Source: Bacillota bacterium
Lineage (GTDB): Bacteria > Bacillota > Clostridia > Clostridiales > Clostridiaceae
Direction: 5' to 3'
NCBI GenBank assembly: GCA_023417975.1
Contig: JAEZDX010000638.1
Span: forward strand, 1-8,265
Length of the DNA: 8,265 bases
Part shown: one piece after another, positions 1 to 6,038 of the stretch
Layout of the letters: every line of letters begins with the position of its first letter
Numbering within the stretch: position 1 is the stretch's first letter
The notes under the pieces: model-generated
What the model saw: only the letters and a program-made list of their open reading frames with translations
Database searches by the model: none
What the model was told of the DNA's origin: nothing
Program-made: the position numbers and the translations under genes

Positions 1-1546
1 GTCTATCAACCATATTTAATTTTGTTTGTGAATTATTAATTATTGAATATATTATCAAATTGATTCTATCTTCTACCGACTGAATAAATTGCTCATCTGA
101 AGTAATCTTAGGACATACCTCAAGCCATCTGGTAATAAATTGTTTTATATCTTCTATATCACTGAGCAGCTTTACTTTGTCCTTGATATACGTGATTAAT
201 TTCTCCTTTCCAGGAGCATAGCTGCCGAACAACTCAGTTATAATACTCTTCTCCAAGGCACTGTTTTGCTTAATTTCTTCAAGTATTAACGTTATTTCAT
301 CAAGATCGCACAGTTCAACGCATTTAACTATAAACTTTTCTATCAATACATCTATTTTTTTACTTACTCCGAACATCCTAACCACTATTTTAATACTGCT
401 AATAGGCTTATGAACTATTTTTTCATCATTCATCCTTTGATTTTCATGTCTTATTATTATTTCAAATATCTCCTCAATTTTGTTCATATTGATACCCTTT
501 ATTCCGAGAAGCTCATTTAAAATATGAAGAAATATATCTCTGTCGCCTAAATACATATTATGTGTTGAGTATTGATTCATATATAAACTTAAAAGCTTAT
601 CATACATATTTATAGAGGTTTTTATTTTGCCATCCACCTCAATAGTAAATATCTCATCAATGAATTCATAATATTTTTCCAATTGTCTTGGATTTTCCAA
701 ATTCCTTATAGTAAAATCTAAATATGAATGAATGTTTAACTCCGACCCAAAGTTCTTTGTTTCATTGTTTCTAAAATCAAAGACATATCCGTTCCTCAAG
801 GCTTCTCTATCCGTGGCTTTCATAATTTCACTTATAAAAGCTATATTAATGTGATCTTCATCCAAGTTTTCTCCTCTATAGGTTGTAAATCCTATCCTAC
901 CCCGTATTTCATATGGGACTGAATCAAGGAGGTATTCCAGAAGTAATCTTGAATATTTGTAAAGTTCCCCCATTGGAGCATCCAACCTAATATATACTCT
1001 CCGGTTATTAACTGCCGACATAATTATGGAATAAACCATATTCTTAAATATGTAATCTGTTATCCCCAACTTCTTAAACAGATCAGCAGAACTTTCACTT
1101 CTTGATTCATAACTGTTATATGGTAAAAACTCTACTTCTTCTAACTGTTCAAAATCACCTTTCTGCTCTGCAAAACTATTTATATATAAAATATTCCGTA
1201 CATCCATTATATATGGTTTCTTCATATCTTCAGGGATTATATAATTATGAACAAAATATTGATCCTGTTCACCTGAGATATTATAGTCTCTATATATTGT
1301 TTTTCCGATGATAAGTTCTCCTGAACTCGCATGAATACAGGTTAGTACCTCCGGATACCCTCTTCCTACTTTGTTGCCATAATTTACCGAAATATAAGGT
1401 GCCTTATATACACATATTTTATGCAACACTTCTACTATAAAATCGTCATCGAGCTTATGAGATTTTGCAATCGTATCGTAGCCTTCTGTTTTGCTGATCA
1501 ATCCATTCTTTGTTTTTGTATAGTACTGCTGCTGAATACTTCTCAT
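1..1546 (-). CDS. GAP1-N2/GAP1-M-like GTPase-associated protein, C-terminus cut off by the window
   Basis: An open frame of 515 codons runs without a stop from an ATG at 1546 to the left edge. A strong Shine-Dalgarno (GGAAGGGGG, minus strand, about 1551-1560) precedes the ATG. The N-terminus reads MRSIQQQYYT, then EGYDTIAKS at residues 21-29. This is the pattern I recall for the N-terminal domain of GTPase-associated protein 1, type 2 (GAP1-N2). Around residues 150-235 a helical segment ending in GRIGFTTYRG (about residue 218) resembles the GAP1-M middle domain. The remainder is charged and helical, without cysteine clusters, signal peptide or membrane segments, so it is probably cytosolic. 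In the literature GAP1 proteins accompany TRAFAC-type GTPases in predicted multi-component conflict systems. Their biochemical role is not established, and 'GAP' here means associated, not activating. The gene is divergent from its only visible neighbour, so any operon partners lie to the left. Family assignment is from memory of motifs; coding status is near certain. Confidence 0.75.
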   Translation of the reverse strand, partial: MRSIQQQYYTKTKNGLISKTEGYDTIAKSHKLDDDFIVEVLHKICVYKAPYISVNYGNKVGRGYPEVLTCIHASSGELIIGKTIYRDYNISGEQDQYFVHNYIIPEDMKKPYIMDVRNILYINSFAEQKGDFEQLEEVEFLPYNSYESRSESSADLFKKLGITDYIFKNMVYSIIMSAVNNRRVYIRLDAPMGELYKYSRLLLEYLLDSVPYEIRGRIGFTTYRGENLDEDHINIAFISEIMKATDREALRNGYVFDFRNNETKNFGSELNIHSYLDFTIRNLENPRQLEKYYEFIDEIFTIEVDGKIKTSINMYDKLLSLYMNQYSTHNMYLGDRDIFLHILNELLGIKGINMNKIEEIFEIIIRHENQRMNDEKIVHKPISSIKIVVRMFGVSKKIDVLIEKFIVKCVELCDLDEITLILEEIKQNSALEKSIITELFGSYAPGKEKLITYIKDKVKLLSDIEDIKQFITRWLEVCPKITSDEQFIQSVEDRINLIIYSIINNSQTKLNMVDR

Positions 1547-1814
1547 TTATATCCCCCTTCCTTTTACATACCAAAATCGGTATATCAACTTTATAGAGGT
1601 TCATCTTATAGCGTTTATCTTTCTGTGGAGCCTCATAATTTCAATCAATTTGTATAATCTCGGGTTATTATTTTTCATTTAAATCTTATGTATGATTTTT
1701 CTTAATTATGAGCAAACTAATGAATTAATACAATTAGGTACTATTTATAAGCGATAGAAATATTAACCTATTTTCGATATAATGAATATAAATAAATTCG
1801 AAAGGAGTTTACAT
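1547..1814. other. Divergent intergenic region between the GAP1-like gene and the MBL-fold gene
   Basis: This 268-nt AT-rich spacer holds the MBL promoter at its right end. On the minus strand a weak candidate promoter for the GAP1-like gene is TTGTAT (1728-1733), a 17-nt spacer, then CATAAT (1705-1710); only the -10 matches well. It would give a leader of about 150 nt. Within that leader is a small inverted repeat, ATACC-AAAATC-GGTAT (1568-1583), just upstream of the ribosome binding site. I see no convincing gene. The reading frame at 1421-1657 on the plus strand overlaps the GAP1-like gene and has no ribosome binding site or recognisable protein. Confidence 0.5.
1755..1783 (+). promoter_or_regulatory. 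Sigma-A-type promoter of the MBL-fold hydrolase gene
   Basis: A perfect -10 box TATAAT (1778-1783) lies 17 nt downstream of TAGAAA (1755-1760), which matches the -35 consensus TTGACA at 4 of 6 positions. Transcription should start near 1790, about 25 nt before the ATG at 1815. The -10 overlaps a possible ATG at 1782, which rules that codon out as the start for this transcript. Confidence 0.65.
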
Positions 1815-2456
1815 ATGGAAATTACTTGGTATGGCCATTCCTGTTTTCTTCTTAAAGATAGTAATGGAAGGAAACTTTTAACTGATCCCTTTGATCCTTC
1901 AGTGGGTTACCCTATGCCTAATGAAACTGTAGATATAGTAACTGTAAGCCATCAGCACTTTGACCACAATTATACTAAAGCTCTCCCCGGCATCCCTAAT
2001 ATTATCGATAAGCCCGGTGACTATGTTGTAAACGATCTTGCAATCAAGGGAATTCCGTCATTCCATGATAAATATAACGGTGCAAAAAGAGGCGACAATA
2101 TAATATTTATTATTAAAATGGATGGACTGTCTATATGTCATATGGGGGATTTAGGTCATGAACTTACAGAAGAAACTGCTACTCAGATTGGAGTTATAGA
2201 TGTTTTACTCATACCTGTAGGCGGTAATTACACTATAGATGGAGAAGAAGCGGCGCAAATAGCAAAGAAACTTAACAGTCACATTGTAATACCAATGCAC
2301 TATGGTACAAATTCATTATCCTTTATATTGGATGGTGCTGATAAATTTATTGTTAAGATGGGAAACAGTGAAAGGATAGGAAGCTGTTCGCTTAACCTAA
2401 ACAAAGTCTCCAATACCTTTAACAGCGTAAAGATATTGGATTATAAATCAAAATAA
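1815..2456 (+). CDS. Metallo-beta-lactamase-fold metal-dependent hydrolase (UlaG/UPF0173-like)
   Basis: The 213-residue product is a compact, cytosolic MBL-fold protein. Residues 1-13 begin with the first strand WYGHSCFLL. The metal motif HxHxDH is SHQHFDH (H46, H48, D50, H51). Further candidate ligands are H84 (PSFHD), the HMGDLGH segment (H109, D112) and H162 in IPMHY. IDVLLIPVGGNYT (128-140) followed by EEAAQIAKKL is the layout typical of UlaG-like and UPF0173 hydrolases. The substrate cannot be told from sequence; many such proteins are phosphodiesterases or lactonases. The start at 1815 is preferred over the in-frame ATG at 1782. AAAGGAG (1801-1807) sits 7 nt before 1815, the 1782 codon is part of the -10 box, and the family fold begins at MEITWYGHS. 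The gene is monocistronic, with a promoter in front and a terminator directly behind. Confidence 0.92.
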   Translation: MEITWYGHSCFLLKDSNGRKLLTDPFDPSVGYPMPNETVDIVTVSHQHFDHNYTKALPGIPNIIDKPGDYVVNDLAIKGIPSFHDKYNGAKRGDNIIFIIKMDGLSICHMGDLGHELTEETATQIGVIDVLLIPVGGNYTIDGEEAAQIAKKLNSHIVIPMHYGTNSLSFILDGADKFIVKMGNSERIGSCSLNLNKVSNTFNSVKILDYKSK

Positions 2457-2473
2457 ATATTATAGGGAAAAAC

Positions 2474-2503
2474 AAAAAAGGCCACCATCCGGCGGTCTTT
2501 TTT
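2474..2503. terminator. Bidirectional intrinsic terminator between convergent genes
   Basis: A run of six A (2474-2479), a stem of seven positions with a four-base loop (GGCCACC-ATCC-GGCGGTC, 2480-2497), then six T (2498-2503). The stem has one G-T wobble and one A-C mismatch on either strand. The A and T runs extend it by pairing and give a U-tract in both directions. It lies 17 nt after the stop of the MBL gene and 8 nt past the ferredoxin stop, so it can end both transcripts. Confidence 0.8.
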
Positions 2504-2511
2504 ATTTTCTG

Positions 2512-2682
2512 CTACTCTTGTACTGGTGCTCCAACAGGACAAACATTAGCGCAATTTCCACACTCAATGCAAGCGGAAGCATCTATAACAAACTGAGTGT
2601 CTCCCTGTTCTATACAACTTACTGGACATTCTGAAGCGCAAGCTCCACAACTAACACATGCGTCTGTGATTATGTATGCCAT
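2512..2682 (-). CDS. Small 2[4Fe-4S] ferredoxin, 56 residues
   Basis: The product is a clostridial-type ferredoxin, an electron carrier in the cytoplasm. Two cluster motifs are visible: C9-x2-C12-x2-C15-x3-C19-P and C38-x2-C41-x2-C44-x3-C48-P, the normal arrangement for two low-potential [4Fe-4S] clusters. An additional C23 lies outside the motifs. Length matches the family (about 55-60 residues). GGAGG (2691-2695) stands 8 nt before the ATG. The gene is last in the minus-strand block, 81 nt after the HMA-like gene, with a plausible promoter of its own, so it may be expressed both from readthrough and independently. The redox partner is not indicated by the sequence. The gene is too short for many automatic ORF cut-offs. 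Confidence 0.95.
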   Translation of the reverse strand: MAYIITDACVSCGACASECPVSCIEQGDTQFVIDASACIECGNCANVCPVGAPVQE

Positions 2683-2727
2683 TATAAACACCTCCTTAAA
2701 GATTTAGACATAACATGTCCACTTATA

Positions 2728-2756
2728 ATTTTATCACGATTTATAAATTTTTTAAA
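2728..2756 (-). promoter_or_regulatory. Candidate sigma-A promoter for the ferredoxin gene
   Basis: On the minus strand TTTAAA (2751-2756, 4 of 6 to the -35) is followed by a 17-nt spacer and TAAAAT (2728-2733, 5 of 6 to the -10). The region is AT-rich, so chance matches are likely. A small palindrome GACAT-AAC-ATGTC (2707-2719) lies between this promoter and the ribosome binding site and might be an operator; no known box was recognised. Confidence 0.4.
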
Positions 2757-2763
2757 GTCTTTT

Positions 2764-2967
2764 TTAAAGAACTGTATATCCTAAGTCCTCAATTGACTCA
2801 ATTATTTTATCCAAATTGACAAAGTAATCGTCATATACTACATTAACTTCTCCCTTTTCTTGGCTGATCTCACATGCTACCACACCTTGATGGCTGGAAA
2901 TCGCACGCCTCACATTATTTACATCTTCAATATTGTTCATGCTACATACCTTTATTGCAGATTTCAT
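2764..2967 (-). CDS. HMA-fold small protein lacking the CxxC metal-binding motif
   Basis: The 67-residue product has the spacing of a heavy-metal-associated (HMA, ferredoxin-like beta-alpha-beta) domain. A first strand IKVCSM is followed by a helix, then QGVVACEIS (27-35), a strand GEVNVVYDD, a second helix NLDKIIESIEDLGYTVL and the usual GY near the C-terminus. In copper chaperones and P-type ATPase domains the loop after the first strand is M-x-C-x-x-C. Here the two cysteine positions after M10 are N12 and D15. The only cysteines, C8 and C32, are not placed for that site. A copper-chaperone role is therefore unlikely, and the function is unknown. GAGG overlapping the ricT stop (2975-2978) serves as ribosome binding site, and the gap to ricT is 9 nt, so the two are probably co-translated. 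Confidence 0.85.
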   Translation of the reverse strand: MKSAIKVCSMNNIEDVNNVRRAISSHQGVVACEISQEKGEVNVVYDDYFVNLDKIIESIEDLGYTVL

Positions 2968-2976
2968 AATTACACC

Positions 2977-3885
2977 TCAGTTTTCCTTAAAAAGTTGCTT
3001 TACTTCAACCTCATCTACTTCATCATTAATTTCAATCTTAATTTCATCCTCACTTACTGTACCCTCATATCCGCCTGAAACAAGTGAAATATCGTATATG
3101 CTGAATTCGTCAATAGTTTCTTCACCATCATTAAGGCTCACTTTAACTTTGACTCTCTCTTTAACAACACTGTTGGAAATAACCTCTGCTTTACCTTTGG
3201 GAGTATTGACCACTGAACCCGCTTTAGGCAGCTTTCTTCTTATATCTTCGTAAGTCTTTTGCTCATAATTAAGACAGCACATTAGCCTTCCGCATATTCC
3301 GGAAATTTTAGTAGGATTCAAAGAAAGATTTTGTTCCTTTGCCATCTTAATGGATACAGATGCAAAGTCTCCTAAAAATGAAGAACAACACAGCGGCCTT
3401 CCACAAGGTCCCAATCCGCCTACCATCTTGGCTTCATCTCTAACACCTATTTGCCTTAATTCAATTCTTGTTTTAAATATTGTAGCTAAATCCTTAACCA
3501 ATTCTCTAAAGTCCACTCTTCCGTCCGCAGTAAAATAAAAGATAACCTTGTTGTTATCAAATGTATATTCAACATCAATTAATTTCATATTCAAATTATG
3601 CTGGGATATCTTTTCCAAGCATATATTAAAGGCATCCTGTTCCTTTGCCTTATTATCATAATGTATTCTTATATCTTCATCTGTAGCACGCCTTAGTACG
3701 CACTTTAAAGGTGCAACAATTTCTTCTTCTTTTATTTCTTTTGGGCCTATAACACAATCTCCGAACTCTATTCCTCTTGCTGATTCAACAATTATACTGT
3801 CGCCTTCCTTTATTTCAAGGTTACTTGGATCAAAATAATATATCTTCCCAGCTTTTTTAAACCGTACTCCTACGACTTTTACCAT
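2977..3885 (-). CDS. ricT: RicT (YaaT), PSP1-domain iron-sulfur protein of the RNase Y specificity complex
   Basis: The 302-residue protein belongs to the PSP1/YaaT family. In B. subtilis RicT forms the Y-complex with RicA and RicF, which carries [4Fe-4S] clusters and directs RNase Y in mRNA maturation; it also affects sporulation, competence and biofilm formation. Visible hallmarks are the N-terminus VGVRFKKAGKIYYFDP (5-20), GPCGRPLCC (159-167) and GICGRLMCC (196-204). All six family cysteines are kept (C161, C166, C167, C198, C203, C204). The C-terminal 25 residues are strongly acidic and probably flexible. The start at 3885 (ATG) is chosen because GGAGG (3891-3895) precedes it and the family begins at MVKVVGVRF. 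A TTG at 3912 would add nine residues but lacks a ribosome binding site. It lies 59 nt downstream of holB in a block matching B. subtilis order. Confidence 0.96.
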   Translation of the reverse strand: MVKVVGVRFKKAGKIYYFDPSNLEIKEGDSIIVESARGIEFGDCVIGPKEIKEEEIVAPLKCVLRRATDEDIRIHYDNKAKEQDAFNICLEKISQHNLNMKLIDVEYTFDNNKVIFYFTADGRVDFRELVKDLATIFKTRIELRQIGVRDEAKMVGGLGPCGRPLCCSSFLGDFASVSIKMAKEQNLSLNPTKISGICGRLMCCLNYEQKTYEDIRRKLPKAGSVVNTPKGKAEVISNSVVKERVKVKVSLNDGEETIDEFSIYDISLVSGGYEGTVSEDEIKIEINDEVDEVEVKQLFKEN

Positions 3886-3901
3886 AATGACCTCCACATT
3901 T

Positions 3902-3938
3902 ATGTATTTCAATAGTTCAAGCTACGTAATAAATACAT
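3902..3938 (-). repeat. Inverted repeat in the holB-ricT gap
   Basis: ATGTATTT (3902-3909) and AAATACAT (3931-3938) are a perfect 8-base inverted repeat around a 21-nt loop. It fills most of the 59-nt gap between the holB stop and the ricT start. The stem is almost all A-U and lacks a T-run after it, so it is not a classical terminator. It could be an mRNA processing or stability element. Confidence 0.4.
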
Positions 3939-3944
3939 TTTAAA

Positions 3945-4889
3945 TTACGAATTCAACATCGTTATTAACATTACATCAAAGGTTAATCCCGGATTCACAT
4001 TGCTTCTTAAATTACCTTTTCCGCTATTTATAGCATTAATCATTTGTTCCAACTTATTATATGAAAATTCTCCTGCACACTTAATAATATATTCAATTTT
4101 ATCTTTATTCATAATCAATTCAGTACTGCCTGTATCTTTATATATTAAAATATCTCTTATAAAAGAGAGTATCAAATCCAAAATCTCATCACAATTATCC
4201 TTGTGCTTTAATAGCTCTCCACTGTAACTTAAAAATTCCGATTCCCTAGTCGTATTAATATCCATAAGCAGATTTACCGCTAGATTTCGTAAATTCTTGA
4301 ACTCATCGCTATCCATAAAATATTCGCATCTGCCTGGAATACCGTTAGCAAAGGCAAGTATTGATTCTCTCTCTATTGTGCCCAGACTAGGATATTTTTG
4401 ATCTATAAATTTCTCTATTTCATCACCTTTAAGCCTATTAAGCTTGTGAATTTGGCACCGTGATTTTATAGTATCCAATATTGCTTCACCGTTTTCTGCC
4501 AGTATAAAAATAAAAACTCCTCTTGGAGGCTCTTCTATAGTCTTAAGGAAAGCATTTTGAGCCTGAACTGTAATCATATCTCCATTATATACTATGATTA
4601 CCTTCTTATCTCCTTCAAAAGGCCTCTTAGAAACCTCCTCAATGACACTTCGAATATCATCTACCCCAATGGTCTTCTTGCCCTTTGGCACTTTGAACTC
4701 AATAATATCTACATAGGGTTTTATTTCCTCTTTACCAAGAATTTTTACAGCAAATTCTTGAGCCAGAAGGCTTTTTCCGATTCCATTTTCTCCAAGAATA
4801 AGATGTGCATGAGACAAAGCTCCACGCTCTATTGCATTTAGAAAATATCTTCTTACTTCATTATGCCCTATTATTTCACTTTGTCTCAT
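3945..4889 (-). CDS. holB: DNA polymerase III subunit delta prime (clamp loader), without zinc-binding cysteines
   Basis: The 314-residue AAA+ protein is the delta prime subunit, which with delta and tau/DnaX loads the sliding clamp. Seen here: IIGHNEVRRYFLNAI, then LSHAHLILGENGIGKS with Walker A at 33-40, a degenerate Walker B in VIIVYNGDMIT (97-107), KTIEEPPRGVFIFIL (116-130) and the SRC motif (143-145) whose arginine acts in trans on a neighbouring ATP site. C-terminal residues about 210-314 form the helical collar domain. Length is near the usual 310-330. Delta prime normally carries a four-cysteine zinc module between Walker A and the 'D...I' region. Here residues 46-80 have no cysteine at all. 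The context (darA 18 nt upstream, ricT downstream) settles delta prime over DnaX. The ATG at 4889 has a modest GGAAG/GGTG ribosome binding site. Confidence 0.94.
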   Translation of the reverse strand: MRQSEIIGHNEVRRYFLNAIERGALSHAHLILGENGIGKSLLAQEFAVKILGKEEIKPYVDIIEFKVPKGKKTIGVDDIRSVIEEVSKRPFEGDKKVIIVYNGDMITVQAQNAFLKTIEEPPRGVFIFILAENGEAILDTIKSRCQIHKLNRLKGDEIEKFIDQKYPSLGTIERESILAFANGIPGRCEYFMDSDEFKNLRNLAVNLLMDINTTRESEFLSYSGELLKHKDNCDEILDLILSFIRDILIYKDTGSTELIMNKDKIEYIIKCAGEFSYNKLEQMINAINSGKGNLRSNVNPGLTFDVMLITMLNS

Positions 4890-4907
4890 GTCACCACTTC
4901 CTAAAGA

Positions 4908-5237
4908 TTAATACCTAATGAATTTATCTACATCTATAACAAATATAGTTGCCCCGCCAACTTCAACCTCAATAGGATAAGGAACATATACCCCTGTAGC
5001 ACCTGCTACAGGTGATGGGGATGTTACAACTTGATCTCTTGTTTTGCATACATCCTCAATTACTGTAAGTACTTCATCTACTTTTTCCTTTTCAACTCCA
5101 ATCATCAAGGTCGTATTACCGGACTTTAAAAATCCTCCTGTAGTAGCCAGCTTTGTTACTCTAAAGCCGCCTTCAGTAAGTACATCTATCAAGTCAGCTG
5201 CATCATCATCTTGGACAATGGCAATTATAAGTTTCAT
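4908..5237 (-). CDS. darA: Cyclic-di-AMP receptor protein DarA/PstA (YaaQ)
   Basis: The 109-residue product is a PII-like trimeric protein that binds cyclic di-AMP in B. subtilis, Staphylococcus and Listeria. Its downstream target is not firmly established. The signature is very clear: MKLIIAIVQDDDAADL, then FRVTKLATTGGFLKSGNTT (25-43) with the ligand-binding loop region, MIGVE (45-49), KTRDQ (65-69) and YVPYPIEVEVGGATIFV (84-100). Length equals that of the B. subtilis protein. The ribosome binding site AAGGAGGGG lies a few bases before the ATG. In B. subtilis yaaR lies between this gene and holB; here holB follows after 18 nt and yaaR is absent. The 103-nt gap upstream carries its own candidate promoter. 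Confidence 0.97.
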   Translation of the reverse strand: MKLIIAIVQDDDAADLIDVLTEGGFRVTKLATTGGFLKSGNTTLMIGVEKEKVDEVLTVIEDVCKTRDQVVTSPSPVAGATGVYVPYPIEVEVGGATIFVIDVDKFIRY

Positions 5238-5269
5238 AATGACCCCTCCTTAACTCTCACTTTTTATTA

Positions 5270-5299
5270 ATAATATTTTATCACATTTGCACTGTTCAA
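5270..5299 (-). promoter_or_regulatory. Candidate internal promoter ahead of darA
   Basis: On the minus strand TTGAAC (5294-5299, 4 of 6) is separated by 18 nt from TATTAT (5270-5275, 5 of 6). The site lies in the widest gap of the block, 103 nt between tmk and darA. It would let darA-holB-ricT be transcribed independently of csfB. I found no convincing terminator after tmk, so readthrough is also expected. Confidence 0.5.
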
Positions 5300-5340
5300 A
5301 ATAGACCAATAACAAAATAAAATTCCAATAATTCCTGAGT

Positions 5341-6021
5341 TTACTTACTTAAAACCTCTTTTACTTTAACATATATCTTTTCATGAATTTCATCAATGGA
5401 GTGCATTTCTCCATTTTCTACACATTGTATAGTGGTCCATCCATATTTGCTTGCTATGTATTTAGCATTATTATAGGATCTTTCCAAAAAGCTGTTGTCA
5501 CTCTCATGTATATCCTTTTTTTCTTCTCCTGTAAACTTATTAGCTCTGTTCTCCATCAGACTTCTGCTGCATTCCGGAGGAACATCCAAAAAGAATACCG
5601 CATCAGGCACCGGAAGCGCAAAAAGATTGAATTCAAAATTCCAAAGCCAGTCAAGGTACCGATCACGTTCCTTTATATCATCAATCTTTGCAGCCTGATG
5701 CACCATGTTTGATGTAGTGTACCTGTCTGCAAGTATTACTCCGCCTTCTTCATAAAAATCTTTCCATTTCATCCTATAAGAAGCAAATCTGTCCACAGCA
5801 TAAAATGTGGAGGCAGCATATGCATTTACATCTTCAGGATTGCTTCCCAAATCTCCATTCAGATACATCTTTATCAAAGCAGAAGATTGACTGCTATAGT
5901 CCGGAAATTCCACCTTCTTAACTTTGTATCCATCCACCTGCAGCCTTGCAAACAGAGTAAGGCTCTGAGTTGCTTTTCCACTTCCATCTGAACCGTCAAT
6001 TATAATCAACTTTCCCTTCAT
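5341..6021 (-). CDS. tmk: Thymidylate (dTMP) kinase
   Basis: The 226-residue kinase phosphorylates dTMP to dTDP in the cytosol for DNA synthesis. The P-loop is GSDGSGKATQ (10-19). EFPDYSS (38-44) holds the substrate-phosphate region. ADRYTTSNMVHQ (98-109) is the DRY motif that contacts dTMP, and FFLDVPPECS (143-152) is the typical late strand. NRANKFTGEEKKDIHESD (158-175) is the lid region. The residue after the P-loop lysine is Ala17 where most P-loop kinases have Ser or Thr for magnesium; Thr18 follows. I recall clostridial relatives with the same GKATQ, so it may be a subfamily trait. Length is slightly above the usual 205-215. Position between the yaaO-like gene (17 nt) and darA matches B. 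subtilis. The ribosome binding site is AAGAGG before the ATG. Confidence 0.93.
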   Translation of the reverse strand: MKGKLIIIDGSDGSGKATQSLTLFARLQVDGYKVKKVEFPDYSSQSSALIKMYLNGDLGSNPEDVNAYAASTFYAVDRFASYRMKWKDFYEEGGVILADRYTTSNMVHQAAKIDDIKERDRYLDWLWNFEFNLFALPVPDAVFFLDVPPECSRSLMENRANKFTGEEKKDIHESDNSFLERSYNNAKYIASKYGWTTIQCVENGEMHSIDEIHEKIYVKVKEVLSK

Positions 6022-6038
6022 AAACTTAACCTCTTTTC

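Noticed and set aside
1102..1657. Plus-strand frames at 1102-1311 and 1421-1657
   Set aside because: They lie opposite or largely opposite the uninterrupted 515-codon GAP1-like frame, have no ribosome binding site, and their products look like random AT-rich translation.
2764..2967. Copper chaperone (CopZ-like) annotation for the HMA-fold protein
   Set aside because: Both cysteines of the metal site are replaced (N12, D15) and no copper-handling gene is nearby.
5300..5341. Terminator after tmk
   Set aside because: Only a 4-base AATT self-complementarity is present, with no G-C stem, so termination is unlikely.
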